Source: Ovis canadensis (lineage: Eukaryota > Chordata > Mammalia > Artiodactyla > Bovidae). From it: a stretch of 64,000 bases of DNA. Positions 23,401 to 34,680 of the stretch are shown piece by piece (position 1 is the first letter of the stretch; every line of letters begins with the position of its first letter). The position numbers were made by a program, and so were the translations under genes. Below the pieces are notes generated by a model that did not search any database, was not told the origin of the DNA, and saw only the letters and a list, made by a program, of their open reading frames with translations. The DNA lies in NCBI RefSeq assembly GCF_042477335.2, contig NC_091249.1:52576001-52640000 (forward strand), in the 5' to 3' direction.

Positions 23401-25300
23401 GAAATAGATGGTTTTCGGGAACTCCTTGCTTTTTCAATGATCCAGCAGATGTTGGCAATTTGATTTCTGCCTTTTCTAAAACCAGCTTGAACATCTGGAA
23501 GTTCATGGTTCACGTATTGCTGAAGCTTGGCTTGGAGAATTTTGAGCGTTACTTTACTAGTGTGTGAGATGAGTGCAATTGTGTGGTAGTTTATGATAAA
23601 AAAAAGTGTTCAAAAATGGGCATAGAAGGAACCTACCTCAACATAATAAAAAGCCCATATAGGACAAATCCGCAGCAAACATTATTCTCAATGGTGAAAA
23701 ACTGAAAGCATTTCCTCTAAGATCAGGAACAAGACAAGCATGCCCACTGTCACCACTATTGTTCAACACAGCTTCGGAAATCTTAGCAATGTAATCACAG
23801 AAGAAAAAGGAATAAAAGGAATTCAGAATGTGGAAAAGAAGTAAAACTCTCACTGTTTGCAGATGACATGATACTATATATAGAAAACCTTAAAGATACT
23901 ATCAGAAAATTACTAGAGCTAATCAGTGAATTTAGCAAATTTGGAGAATACAAATCAACACACAGAAATCACTTGCATTCCTGTACACTAACAATGAAAA
24001 ATGAGAAAGACAAATTATCAATCAATCTCATTCATCATTGCAATAAAAAGAATAAATATCTAGGAATAAACCTACGGAGACAAAAGAGCTTTGTACAGAA
24101 AACTATAACATGCTGATGAAAGAAATCAAAGAAAACATCAGCAAATGGAGAGATATGCCATATTCCAGGGTTGGAAGAATCTATATTGTGAAATGACTAC
24201 CAAATGTAATCTGCAGATTCAGTGTGGTCCCTATCAAATTAGCAATGGCATTTTTCACAGAACTAGAGCAAAAAGTCTCACAATACATATGAAAACACAA
24301 AAGACCCAGAATAGCCAAAGCAATCTTGAGAAAGAAGAGCGGAGCTTGAAGAATCAGCCATCCAGATTTCAGACTATGCTACAAAGTTACAGGCATCAAT
24401 ACTGTATGGTGCTGCACAAAAACAAAGATATAGACCAACGGAACAAGATAGAAATTCCAGAGATAAACCCCCACACCTGTGGGTACCTTATATTTAACAA
24501 AGGAAGGAATATACAAATGGGACAAAGATAATCTCTTCGATAAGTGCTGCTGGGATAACTGGACAGTTGCATGTAAAAGAATGAAATTAGAACACTTCTT
24601 AACACCACACACAAACGTAAACTAAAAATGGATTAAAGACCTAAATGTATGACCAGAAACTATAAAATTCTTAGAGGAAAACATAGGCAGAACACTCAGT
24701 GACATAAATCAAAGCAAGATCCTCTATGGCCAACCTCCTAAAGTAATGGAAATAAATACAAAAATAAACAAGTGGGACCTAATTAAACTTAAAAGCTTTG
24801 CACAGCAAAGAAAATTATAAATGAGGTGAAAAGACAACCCCCAGAGTTAGAGAAAATAATAGCAAATGAAACAACTGACAAAGGATTAATTTCCAAAATA
24901 TACAAGCAGCTCATACAAATCAATACCAGAAAAACAAACAATCCAATTAAAATTGGGAAAAGGACCTAAACAGACATTTCTCCAAAGAAGACATACAGAT
25001 GGTTAATAAACATGTGAAAAGATGCTCAATATCAGGCTTATTATTAGATAAATGAAAATCAAAATAAGATATCACCTCACACCTGTTCAGAATGTCCATC
25101 CTCAAAAAATCTACAAACAATAAATGCTAGAGAGGATGTGGAGAAAAGGGAACCCTTTTGTACTGTTGGTGGGAATGTAAATTGATGCAGCCAATATGGA
25201 AGATTCCTTTAAAAACTTGGAATATAACTACCCTATGGCCCAGCAATCCCTGAGGCATATACCCTGAGGAAATCAAAATTGAAAAAAAAAAAAGCCTTCC
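20500..25300 (+). pseudogene. L1 ORF2 relic (endonuclease and reverse transcriptase)
   Basis: Endonuclease sequence is readable at 20714-20995 (APNIGVPQYIRLTLRDIKG) and 21013-21225 (FFSSAHGTFSRIDQILGHK). The RT follows from about 21700, is cut by a BovB at about 22313-23591, and resumes at about 23600 with an FADDMILYIEN-like catalytic block near 23857-23892. C-terminal sequence extends to about 25300. Many stops are present. Confidence 0.8.
22313..23591 (-). mobile_element. BovB LINE, 5'-truncated, inside L1 ORF2
   Basis: The RT is readable on the minus strand from the QAGFRKGR region to the 3' end. The catalytic block reads YADD near 23085, with a long open frame 23367-22762. Its 3' end abuts L1 sequence encoding the AFDKIQH-type block, so it entered after that L1. 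Confidence 0.9.
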
Positions 25301-25499
25301 CCCATGTTCATTGCAGCACTATTAACAATAGCTAGGACACAGAAGCAACTTAGATGTCCACTGACAGATGAATGGATAAAGAAGCTGTGGTACATGTACA
25401 CCATGGAATATCACTCAGCCATAAAAAGAAATGTATCTGAGTCAGTTCTAATGAGGTGAATGAACCTAGAGCCTATTATACAGAGTGAAGTAAGTCAGA

Positions 25500-25893
25500 A
25501 AGGGAAAAACAAGTATATACTAATGCATATATATGGAATCGGTAATGGTACTGATGAAATTATTTGTGGGGGGGGGGGTGCAATAGAGACACAGGTATAA
25601 AGAACAGTTTTTTGGACATGATGGGGAAGGAATGATAGGGTTGGACATATGAAGAGATTAACATGGAAACATACATTACCATACATAAAATAGATAACCA
25701 ATGAGAATTTGCTGTATGACACGGGGAACTCAAACTGGGGCTCTGCAATAACCTAGATGGGTGGGATGGGTAGGGAGGAGGGAGGTTCAGGAGGAGGGGA
25801 CATAGATATACCTATGGCTGGTTCATGTTGACACTTGGCAGCAACCAACACAATGCTATAAAGCAATTGTCCTTCAATTTAAAATAAATAAAT
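25500..25893 (+). mobile_element. 3' UTR of the long L1
   Basis: Typical ruminant L1 3' UTR text is present, including a G-run (about 25566-25577), a GGGAGGAGGGAGG purine tract and the final CCTTCAATTTAAAATAAATAAAT tail. Confidence 0.75.
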
Positions 25894-25894
25894 A

Positions 25895-26335
25895 AGACAG
25901 GAAAAAAGAATGTGGCATGTATCTACAATGGAATATTGCATGGCTAAAATAAAAGAAGAAATCTTAACATTTTTGACAAATGTCCATCTGGACCTCGAGG
26001 TTATGATGGAAGGAAATAAGTCAGATGCAAAAAGACAAACACCCTATGATTTTAGTCATGTGTGGTATATAAGAAAGAAAAAACATTAAATAAATAAACA
26101 AACCAAATTCACATAAAAAGAAACAGATATAGAGACATAGAATAGTTACAAGAGGAGAGAGGAGAGGGGATGTAAATTTGATAAACAGGGACAACTATGT
26201 GGTTATGGCTGGAAACTAACATTTTGGTGGTAAACATGCTGTAGAACTCAAAACAAAATATTGTACATGAATACTTCATAATGTGATAAACCAATATCAT
26301 TTCAATTAAAAAATTATGTAGAAATAGCAAGCAAT
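25895..26335 (+). mobile_element. Old L1 3' end
   Basis: A GTGGCATGTATCTACAATGG block and downstream 3' UTR text show a second, more diverged L1 3' end directly after the first. It is a candidate continuation of the old L1 at 12615-13390. Confidence 0.65.
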
Positions 26336-26342
26336 ACCAACT

Positions 26343-26535
26343 GATTGAAGATTGAAGGCAGGAGGAGCAGGGGACAACAGAGGATGAGATGGTTGGATAG
26401 CATCATCAACTCGATGGACATGAGTTTGAGCAAGCTTCGGGAGTTGGTGATGGACAGGGAAGCCTGGCGTGCTGCAGTCCATGGAGTCTCAAAGAGTCAG
26501 GTATGACTGAGAGACTGAACTGAACTGAACTGACC
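26343..26535 (+). mobile_element. BovB 3' tail, 5'-truncated
   Basis: The last about 190 bp of BovB are present, from GATTGAAGGCAGGAGG to the repeated ACTGAACTGAACTGA end. Confidence 0.9.
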
Positions 26536-27110
26536 AGATGATAATTCTCTCAAGGACATACAAACATGAAGATCCATACCTATATGCCCATTCTATGTCT
26601 AGTATTTAAGGAAACATAAAAAATTTTTAAATGGAGAGTAAGAGGAGAGATCTATACATCAGGGATAAAATAATCTAGAATACTAAGGTAATTTTGCGAG
26701 ATTATGATGAGATAGACTCTTTTGTGGTTCTGGCAGCATTCCAAACCCAGTTTGGAACCATTACCAAACCATATCCCCTTAGTGCCCAAAATACCTAATA
26801 AAAGAAGGGGGAAAAAACCTCACAGTTTATTATCTAGAGAAACAAATAATATTTTAGAATGTTATGACATTTTACTGATTAAACTTTCCATTAGATAAAC
26901 ACTATTAGAAAATAAACTCAATTCATAACAGAAAATATATAAAATATAACAACCAGTGAACATTTTTAAAGATGAAAATGTAAAAGATGTTAAAATGGTA
27001 TTATGTGCAAAATTTTGGGCATCAGAAAACTGAGTTTTGAATTTTGAATCTACCACATACTAGTTGCTTGTCCATAGGGAGCCAACTGATCCATTGTAAG
27101 TGCTAATATT
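26536..27110. other. Gene-free AT-rich stretch
   Basis: Nothing coding or clearly repetitive was recognised between the BovB tail and the 5S pseudogene. Confidence 0.35.
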
Positions 27111-27131
27111 CTCTTTTATTTATTCATTTTT

Positions 27132-27254
27132 AAGCCTATAGAAATCAGTATTCCCAAGTGGTCTTCCATCATCCAAGTACTAACCAGTCCTGACCCCGCT
27201 TAGCTTCTGAGATCAGAAGAGATCAGGTGCATTTTGGATGATATTGCTGTAGAC
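27132..27254 (-). pseudogene. 5S rRNA retropseudogene
   Basis: The reverse strand reads through the full 5S ribosomal RNA, from GTCTACAGCAATATC to the CTATAGGCTT end, with about 15-20 substitutions. The block GTACTTGGATGATGGAAGACC is partly preserved, while the internal promoter boxes are mutated. A T-rich run on the plus strand just before 27132 is a decayed poly(A) tail. It is therefore an RNA-mediated copy rather than a working 5S gene. Confidence 0.9.
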
Positions 27255-27289
27255 TAATTTCCTTTGAATAGTAAGCAGAGTAATATCCC

Positions 27290-27640
27290 TGTGGGAACAC
27301 TGGTCTAAACAAAGAAAATGATTCCTGTTGTGTCTCTGTTCCCAGGAGAGCAGATTAGAAGTCAGGTGAATCCAGTCTTTATTCTTCCTTCTCCATGCCT
27401 TATCTTGCCGTCCACAGGTCTCACCTCCTTACATCTTATCCAAATCTTGAGTTAATGTTTCTTCCAAACCTGACACTGATTACCTGTACTTACTAGGTCC
27501 AATGGACTTCCAAAATACTGACTTGTGACAGGAATATCTCCCAATATCTCTAGAAAATTAGTGTTCCTCTCCTCAACAAGAAACCCATGCATGCATAAAT
27601 TAACCAAATGCAAAACAGCCAGTTGGTTTAAACAACGCAG
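27290..27640 (+). repeat. Unrecognised repeated segment, copy 1 (partial)
   Basis: The block TCTCTGTTCCCAGGAGAG onward matches 49111-49161 at about 43 of 51 positions, and weaker similarity continues to about 27640. The same block also matches 28678-28745. I cannot name the family. Confidence 0.6.
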
Positions 27641-28019
27641 CAAAAAACTCTTACCTTTGTAATAAATGGAAAAATTGGGAGTAAAACCACTATGATCTCA
27701 CTATATAAAAGGATAGTACTCCTATATACAATTTACAATGGAGAAAGTATGTATCTAACAAATCCATAAATACATTCAGCTTCATAGATAACAAAATAAT
27801 TGGAAAGTAGACATTGTTACCTTGAATCTTTTCACATACTACATAATTTCCTTTCATGTGAACACCCACACTGAGATGTGTGTCTTGAGAGGTGTGTCTC
27901 AAGAAATGCTGTTGCAAGAGTATATTTTCAAGCATTCCTTGGTCTGGGTTTTCCTTATTAATATGTAAGTATGCACAAGTCATATATATATACCACCTTA
28001 AAACTGAAAAATCTTATCA

Positions 28020-28745
28020 CTTCACTGTGTATCTCTCCTTAGCTAATAAGGATATTTCTTTATTCCAGTTAATTGCAAAGGTCCTTGAACTTATGTTCTG
28101 CTTTTACTGGAATCGCTTCACTCCTCCCACTATCTCTTCTAATCTAGCTTCCGTTTAATTTTCAACACTGACTCTGCAATGCTGAGTAAAATATTCAGTT
28201 CTCTTTGGACATCATAAATAAATACATCAGTTAGTATGTGAGGCAAACAAGCAAACAACCACAGAATTCTCAGTAATTCTCAGTTTAATCAGGAATGACT
28301 CTCAAGTGACTTCAGGTAAACATTCTTGGATTTCATTCAGACCTACTCCTGCTGTGTCCACGGGTTCTCAGACCCACCTGGTTGTGATCTCTAAGAATAC
28401 AGCCTCCAGGAGAAAACAGAAATTCCTCCCTGAATAGTTGATAGTGGAGATTGAAATCTTTCCCCAGAAAGAAGGAAGCAGTTTTGACTCAACTGGTCCT
28501 TGAGTCAGGCTTAGAACTCCAAAAGAAACAACAGTGTCTCATCCAGTCCACTCTCAGCAGAGGAGAATTTATCTCCTTATATCTGTCTATTTGGCGATTT
28601 CCGTCTTACTCCAACTTACAAGTACATGCTTTCCTTGAATGACAGTGGTATGGATGGCAAGGAAATTTTCCTTATTGATATTCTGTTCCCAAGAGACTAG
28701 TTCAGATGTAAAGTCAATTCAGTTTTTGTTACTCCTTCTCCATTC
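28020..28745 (+). repeat. Unrecognised repeated segment, copy 2
   Basis: This is collinear with 48440-49180. Shared landmarks include TTTTACTGGAA, GTTCTCAGAC, GTTGATRRTG, a CTTACAAGTAC/CTTCTAAGTAC block and CAAGAG. Similarity is patchy but in order over about 700 bp. No conserved reading frame was seen. Confidence 0.55.
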
Positions 28746-30075
28746 ATTTATAGATCTAATTCCCAGTATTCATCACATCTCCATCATCCATTTTCTTTGG
28801 ATATATACCCAAAAGTGTTATGCAGGATCATATAGCAGTACTATTTTTTAATGTTTTGTGGAACATCATACTCCTTCTCATAGTGACTGTACCAATTTTG
28901 CTTCCCATCAGTAGTGCACAAGGCTTCACTTTTCTCCACATCATCACCAACAATATTTATCTCCTCTTTTTTATAAGAGCCATTCTAAAAGATGTAAAGT
29001 GATATCTCATAGTGATTTTGATTTGTATTTATCTAACAGCAAAGTTGAGATCTTTCCATGTTCTTATTGTCACATGTATGTTAGTTTTTGGAATATGTCT
29101 ATTTAGATCTTCTTTTCTAACTGGATTGCATTTTTCTACTGAGTTGCGGTATTTCCTGATATATTTTGAATATTAATTCATTATCAGATATAAGGATTAA
29201 AAATCTTTTCTTCTATTGTCAGTTGACTCTTCATTTAGTTGATTGTTTCTTTTGCTACGCATAATGCAGCTGATTTTGTAGGTTAACTTTGTGTCCAAAA
29301 CTTAATTTGTTTACTATTTATTTCTAACAGTTCTTTTTGGTGGGATATTTAGGTATTTATATATAAGACGATATCATCTTCAATCAGAGACAATTTTATT
29401 CCTTCCTTTTGGTTTCAGATAGTTTTTAATTCTTTTTCTTCTCTGGTTGACCTAGCTAGGACTTATAGTGCTATGCTGAAGTGAAGTGGTGGGAGAAGTA
29501 ACCTTGTTTTATTCTTCATCTTAGAGAGAAAAATTTGAAACTTTTGCTGTTAAGTATGATGTTAACTATGACTTGTCATATATGGTCTTTGTTATTTTGA
29601 AGTATAATCCGTCTATATCAAATTCTTTGAGACTTTGTATCAAGACAGGAAGCTAAATTTGCCAGTTTTTTTTTTCTTCTGCATCTATTAAGCTTATCAT
29701 GTTTGTTTTATCTTTTAGCTTTTATTTTGTCTCTTAGTTGTTTCATTGTGGTGTTTCTTTTTTTGATAATGTATATATCTATATTAATTAGGGATATTAG
29801 CTAATATCCCTTTTTCCCCCTGTAGTATCTTTATCTGGCTTTGGTATAAGGGTAATGCTGGCCTTGTAAAATAAATTTGAGACTGTTTCTTCCACTTAAA
29901 TCATTTAGTAGAATTTGAGAATTGGTGTTAACTGTTCTTTAAATTTTTGGTAGAATTCACCAGTGAAGTCATTGGGTCCTTAATTTTGTTGCTGTCATTG
30001 AGAAGTTTAGGTCATTGACTCATTTTCCTTACTCTTTATTTGTTGGTTCAGATATTTCATTTCTTCAAAATTTAG
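28745..30075 (-). mobile_element. Old L1, ORF2 C-terminal half, minus strand
   Basis: The antisense text starts with the TGGATATATACCCAAAAG block of the ORF2 end and proceeds to RT-side sequence near 29940-30070 (GAATTCACCAGTGAAG). All frames are broken. Confidence 0.8.
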
Positions 30076-31300
30076 TCTGCATGCAAAGCACTTCTACAGC
30101 AAGCCTGTCAAAGATACTGTGTGGGCTCTCTGGTGGTGTCCAAAGGTGAAGGTGCCTCTGGAGTCCTTGAGAGGGCAGGCTTGGAGCTTGAATAAGTGGT
30201 TGGCCTGGTTCTTGGTTCCCTGGGTCTGGTACAGTGTCTGAACCACAAGGAGCAGGGTCTGGATCTTGGAATCACTGAGGTAGTCTTGGCACCTGAGTCT
30301 GTGGTGGTGAACGTACCATGTAGTTCTGTATGGCTGGGCATGGATTCTTGGTACAGGTTGTGTCATCCAGGTGCCAGGGACTCATGTGAAGGGTTTGACA
30401 TCTCAGTAGGTAGAGGCTGGCCTTGTCCTAGTGAAGGCAAACTCTCTAGTTCAAGGGAGTTTGCCTAAGGCTAGGGAGCTATATCGGAGAAGGCAGTGGC
30501 ACCCCACTCCAGGACTCTTGCCTGGAAAATCCCATGGTTGGAGGAGCCTGGTTGGCTGCAGTCCATGGGGTTCCTAAGAGTTGGACACGGCTGAGTGACT
30601 TCACTTTCACTTTCCACTTGCCTGCACTGGAGAAGGAAATGGCAACCCACTCCAGTGTTCTTGCCTGGAGAATCCCAGGGACGGTGGAGCCTGGTGGGCT
30701 GCTGTCTATGGGATTGCACAGAGTCGGACATGACTGAAGCAACTTAGAACAGCAGCAGCAGGGAGCTATATGCTGTATTGGTGCCATGCCAAGTCTGAAA
30801 GTTAGATCTCAGGGGCAAGGCTACTCGGTTGGGCCACAAGACTGTCTCTTCAGGAGCCTGCCTGGGCTGTGTCTGCAGGAGCCTGTGTGGATACTGAGTG
30901 CTCCAGCTGGGTGTTGGAGTGAGCCAGGAGCTTGTGGGTGCAGTGACTTGTCTGAGATCTAGACTTATGGGAGTTAGCCTGGCACTAGTATGTGCCTGGA
31001 ACTGGAGTATGAGGTGAATTCAAGTGCTCACTTCACTCTTCTTTTCCCACTTGGAGTTTTCTCTCTCCATACTGAGATGCCTAGACTTGAGGTATGTGTG
31101 ACAGCAGTAATGTGACATTGTCCTTCCTACCTTAACCAATGCATCTTTTAAAAATTATTTTGCCTCATCAAAGTGCTGTAATGTCTCACTTGGAATCCCT
31201 TGCTCTTGTGAAGATATTTTGGTGGATGGATAGTTCTTCTTATTTGACGTTTCTTAGAGGGGACAGACATGGAAATTTCTATACTGCCATCTTATTAATC
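30076..31300 (-). mobile_element. Probable L1 5' UTR, minus strand
   Basis: This GC-richer segment ends at about 31285 with sequence that on the minus strand reads AAGATGGCAGTATAG, similar to the AAGATGGCGG start of old mammalian L1 promoters. It lies on the 5' side of the preceding L1 piece and shares its orientation, with ORF1 and the 5' half of ORF2 missing between them. It contains a later Bov-A2. Confidence 0.5.
30486..30760 (+). mobile_element. Bov-A2 SINE, complete dimer
   Basis: Two BovA halves are joined by a TTTCACTTTCCACTTGCC linker and end in an AGCAGCAGCAG tail. It is flanked by the perfect 11-bp duplication GGGAGCTATAT (30474-30484 and 30761-30771). Confidence 0.95.
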
Positions 31301-31584
31301 CCTCTACTTCCTCTATTGCTTGTGAATTTTTAATATAGTCAATTTATTACCTGTTACAGTCCCAATAAAATAGTTAATAAAAGAAAATCTCTAATGGTGC
31401 ATGACTCAGGGTCAGACCTAGAGTACAGGTAGCTGAGTCACCCTGAATAAATGTGGGTGACATGTCTTCTAACTGGGAAGAAAGGAAAGCATTATAATGA
31501 CTATGGGAGCAGTGGAATAAATTAAGACAATTTACATTTGATAAACTCATTTTCTCCTGTAAACTATGTTACCCTAGATATAGA

Positions 31585-32113
31585 AAAGACCCTGATGCTT
31601 GGAAAGATTGAAGGCAGGAGAAAGGGATGACAGAGGATAAGATGGTTGAATGGTATCACTGACTGAGTGGACATGAGTTTGAGCAAGCTCAAGGAGTTTG
31701 TGGGCTCTCCTGATAGCTCAGTTGGTAAAGAATCTGCTTGCAATGCAGGAGACCCCGGGTGGATTCTTGGGTTGGGAAGATCCCCTAGAGAAGGGATAGG
31801 CTACCCACATGAGTATTCTTGCGCTTCCCCAGTGGCTCAGCTGGTAAAGAATCCACCTGCAATGAGGGAGACCAGGGTTTGATCCCTGGGTTGGGAAGAT
31901 CCCCTGGAGAAGGGAAAGGCTACCCACTCCAATATTCTGGTCTGGAGAATTCCATGGACTGTATAGTCCATGGGGTTGCAAAGAGTCAGACACGACTTTC
32001 ACTTTCACTTCACTTTTACTTTGGGGAGTTTGTAATGACAGAGAAGCCTAGTGTTCTGCAGTCCATGGAGTCAAAAGAGTCAGACATGACTGAATGACTG
32101 AACTGAACTGAGA
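31585..32113 (+). mobile_element. BovB 3' tail split by a SINE
   Basis: BovB 3' sequence runs 31585-31701 and continues at 32025-32113 to the ACTGAACTGAACTGA end. GGAGTTTGT is duplicated on both sides of the inserted SINE. Confidence 0.88.
31702..32024 (+). mobile_element. Tandem tRNA-derived SINE (two tRNA heads)
   Basis: Two tRNA-related units (about 31702-31815 and 31824-32024) lie head to tail. Each has GGTAAAGAATC and TGGGTTGGGAAGATCCCC. Only the second has a full body and the CACTTTCACTT tail. The target duplication GGAGTTTGT occurs at 31693-31701 and 32025-32033. The architecture equals that at 62688-62985. Confidence 0.85.
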
Positions 32114-33372
32114 AATGAATGAACTGTCTACAGTTTAGCTTAAAATACAAAAGCACTACAGCCAGCTACTGGATCATGGATGAGCCTTAGAAACATATGG
32201 AGAGACTGACAGCTAATTACAGACTCATGAGAAACCTAGTAGAACTTCAAACAACTCCAAAACATACCATCTCATTTGATAATAAATGCATTATATTTTA
32301 CCATTTTATTGTAGGATAACTGGTTATGCAGCCTGCTAGCAAATGTAATAATCAAAATGAATGATACTGAGGGCAAAGTTAATAATCTACTGCTTCTTAT
32401 TTTTCACCATGTTTTTTTCCCACACATGTTCTGAGATTTGAAGAAAGCATTTCTAATTACTCTCTTATCCAAGTTGTTTTTTTCCACACAACTATATTGA
32501 AAAGGGACTTCATTGGTGTTCCTTTCCTAATATTCAGGAAAGTTTGCAAGGACATATGTGTTTGTGTACAAAAATTGCTGAACCTGAATCTTAGGTCTAA
32601 GCAGGAAGTCATGTTCTTATGAATCAGTTTTGATCTTGCAAATTGAAGAAATTCATTTGTATATGGGAGATATATAGTGGATGATGTTGTCCATTCACTG
32701 CTCTTTTTGTTTATGACAACATTTAGAATTGATGAGATGTTTCATTAAGACCAATGGAAAAAGTCATAGGCTCACCTTGAGTTTTCAAGTAGGAAGAGCA
32801 AGATAATTCAATAATAAAACATAAAACAGATTAATCAGTCCTTCATTTCAGTGAGTAGGTCCCCTTATACGTTGACACTAGTATTCCAGACTGCAGTGAG
32901 TTGATGCACAGCTTGAAAACAAATGTCATAAATAATACAAAGTATATTTTTAAAGTTACTTTATTATATTCAAGGTCATTTCTGACTTGAAGGTGATATT
33001 AAGTAAATTTGTGTTTAAGTCAATTTGTGTTGCAGTTTGTGTTTCTGTGTAGACTGCACTGGCAGATGTGTATGTAATAATGAGCTTTGCCGGTGACGAT
33101 AGTAGGTAATGTGGACATAGAGGCTGATAAGAAAACAAAATCAATTAGGAAAATAAACCCAATGACCTGTTGTGAACCACACTTGTATTTTAAAAGTCTA
33201 CAATATCAGGAATACCAGTTAAAGATCTGATATACAAGGAATGTTGAACACAGAAGTGAAAAGCTATGATCTCAGATTTTTCTCTCCTATAATCTTACAA
33301 AGATGGCTTAACTTCCATGTTTGTCATGTTTTTCATTTGGAGTGATATCTGATGATTCTTTTTTTAGTAAAA
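32114..33372. other. Gene-free stretch
   Basis: AT-rich sequence without recognised repeats or coding potential. Confidence 0.35.
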
Positions 33373-34425
33373 GTGTGGAAAATTCTGAAAAGATGGAAAT
33401 ACCAGACCGCCTGACCTGCCTCTTGAGAAACCTATATGTAGGTCAGGAAGCAACAGTTAGAACTGGACATGGAACAACAGACTGGTTCCAAATAGGAAGA
33501 GGAGTACATCAAGGCTGTATGTTGTCACCCTGCTTATTTAACATCTATGCAGAGTACATAATGAGAAACGCTGGGCTGGAAGAAACGCAAGCTGGAATCA
33601 AGATTTCCGGGAGAAATATCCATAACCTCAGATATGCAGATGACACCACCCTTATGGCAGAAAGTGAAGAGGAACTCAAAAGCCTCTTGATGAAAGTAAA
33701 AGAGGAGAGTGAAAAAGTTGGCTTAAAGCTCAACATTCAGAAAACGAAGATCATGGCATCTGGTCCCATCACTTCATGGCAAATAGATGAGGAAACAGTG
33801 GAAACAGTGTCAGACTTTATTTTGGGGGGCTCCAAAATCACTGCAGATGGTGATTGCAGCCATGAAATTAAAAGACGCTTACTCCTTGGAAGAAAAATTA
33901 TGACCAACTTAGATAGCATATTCAAAAGCAGAGACATTACTTTGCCGACTAAGGTCCGTCTAGTCAAGGCTATGGTTTTTCCAGTGGTCATGTATGGATG
34001 TGAGAGTTGGACTGTGAAGAAAACTGAGCACCGAAGAATTGATGCTTTTGAACTGTGGTGTTGAAGACTCTTGAGAGTCCCTTGGACTGCAAGGAGATAC
34101 AACCAGTCCATTGTGAAGGAGATCAACCCTGGAATTTCTTTGGAAGGAATGATGCTAAAGCTGAAACTCCAGTACTTTGGCCACCTCATGCGAAGAGTTG
34201 ACTCATTGGAAAAGACTCTGATGCTGGGAGGGATTGGGGGGCAGGAGGAGAAGGGGATGACTGAGGATGAGATGGCTGGATGGCCTCACTGACTCTATGG
34301 ACGTGAGTTTGAGTGAACTCTGGGAGTTGGTGATGGACAGGGAGGCCTGGCGTGCTGCGATTTATGGGGTCGCAAAGAGTCGGACACGACTGAGTGACTG
34401 AACTGAACTGAACTGAACTGAAAGA
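33373..34425 (+). mobile_element. BovB LINE, 5'-truncated, long open RT frame
   Basis: It starts at GTGTGGAAAATTCTG and runs to the ACTGAACTGAACTGAACTGA tail. A frame open from 33321 to 34064 covers GMPDHLTC-like, QGCMLSPCLFN, YADDTTLMAE and KIMASGPITSW blocks. A short deletion after ELWC ends it. It is among the best preserved BovB copies here, so it probably inserted late, but it lacks the endonuclease. Confidence 0.93.
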
Positions 34426-34680
34426 CGTATTACACGGGGTGATATTAGTCATTTGAGAAGAAATTGTTCTTAGTAAATCCAAGTAGTTGCATGAGTAATT
34501 GGGAATGTCCAATTTTTAATATCAAAGTTTGGGAATATTTTAGAAACAAAGAGGGGAAAGCTGTTGGATATCTGAGACAGAAGATAGCTTAATAAAATGA
34601 GTAACTAAATTACATGGAATAGCTGAAAAAATGAAAATTCTAGAAAATTAGTAAAAGCAAATTCTACTTTCACAATCTGA
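34426..34680. other. 3' flank of OR gene 2
   Basis: Just after the receptor stop codon the text CACAATCTGATTAAAG resembles CACAATCTGATCAAAC after OR gene 1. Weaker similarity continues beyond it, which supports a shared duplicated unit. Confidence 0.5.

Larger units (their letters stand above)
13390..25893 (+). mobile_element. Near full-length L1, interrupted by two BovB copies
   Basis: The order is: 5' UTR (13390-13803, then 17090-19586), ORF1 relic (about 19587-20470), ORF2 relic (about 20500-25300) and 3' UTR ending in an A/T-rich tail AAATAAATAAATAAG near 25893. A BovB (13804 to about 17090) splits the 5' UTR and another (about 22313-23591) splits the RT domain. A partial Bov-A2 lies at 18243-18345. 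Without insertions it would be about 7.8 kb, close to full length. The same 5' UTR text occurs at 50758-51445, which supports the boundary call. Confidence 0.75.

Noticed and set aside
30094-30468. Overlapping frames on both strands at 30.1-30.5 kb
   Set aside because: They fall in probable L1 5' UTR sequence and have no domain; opposite-strand openness is a composition effect.
33321-34064. A 247-codon frame that could be listed as a host gene
   Set aside because: It is BovB reverse transcriptase (QGC...SPCLFN, YADD) with a BovB tail downstream and is 5'-truncated, so it is annotated as a mobile element only.
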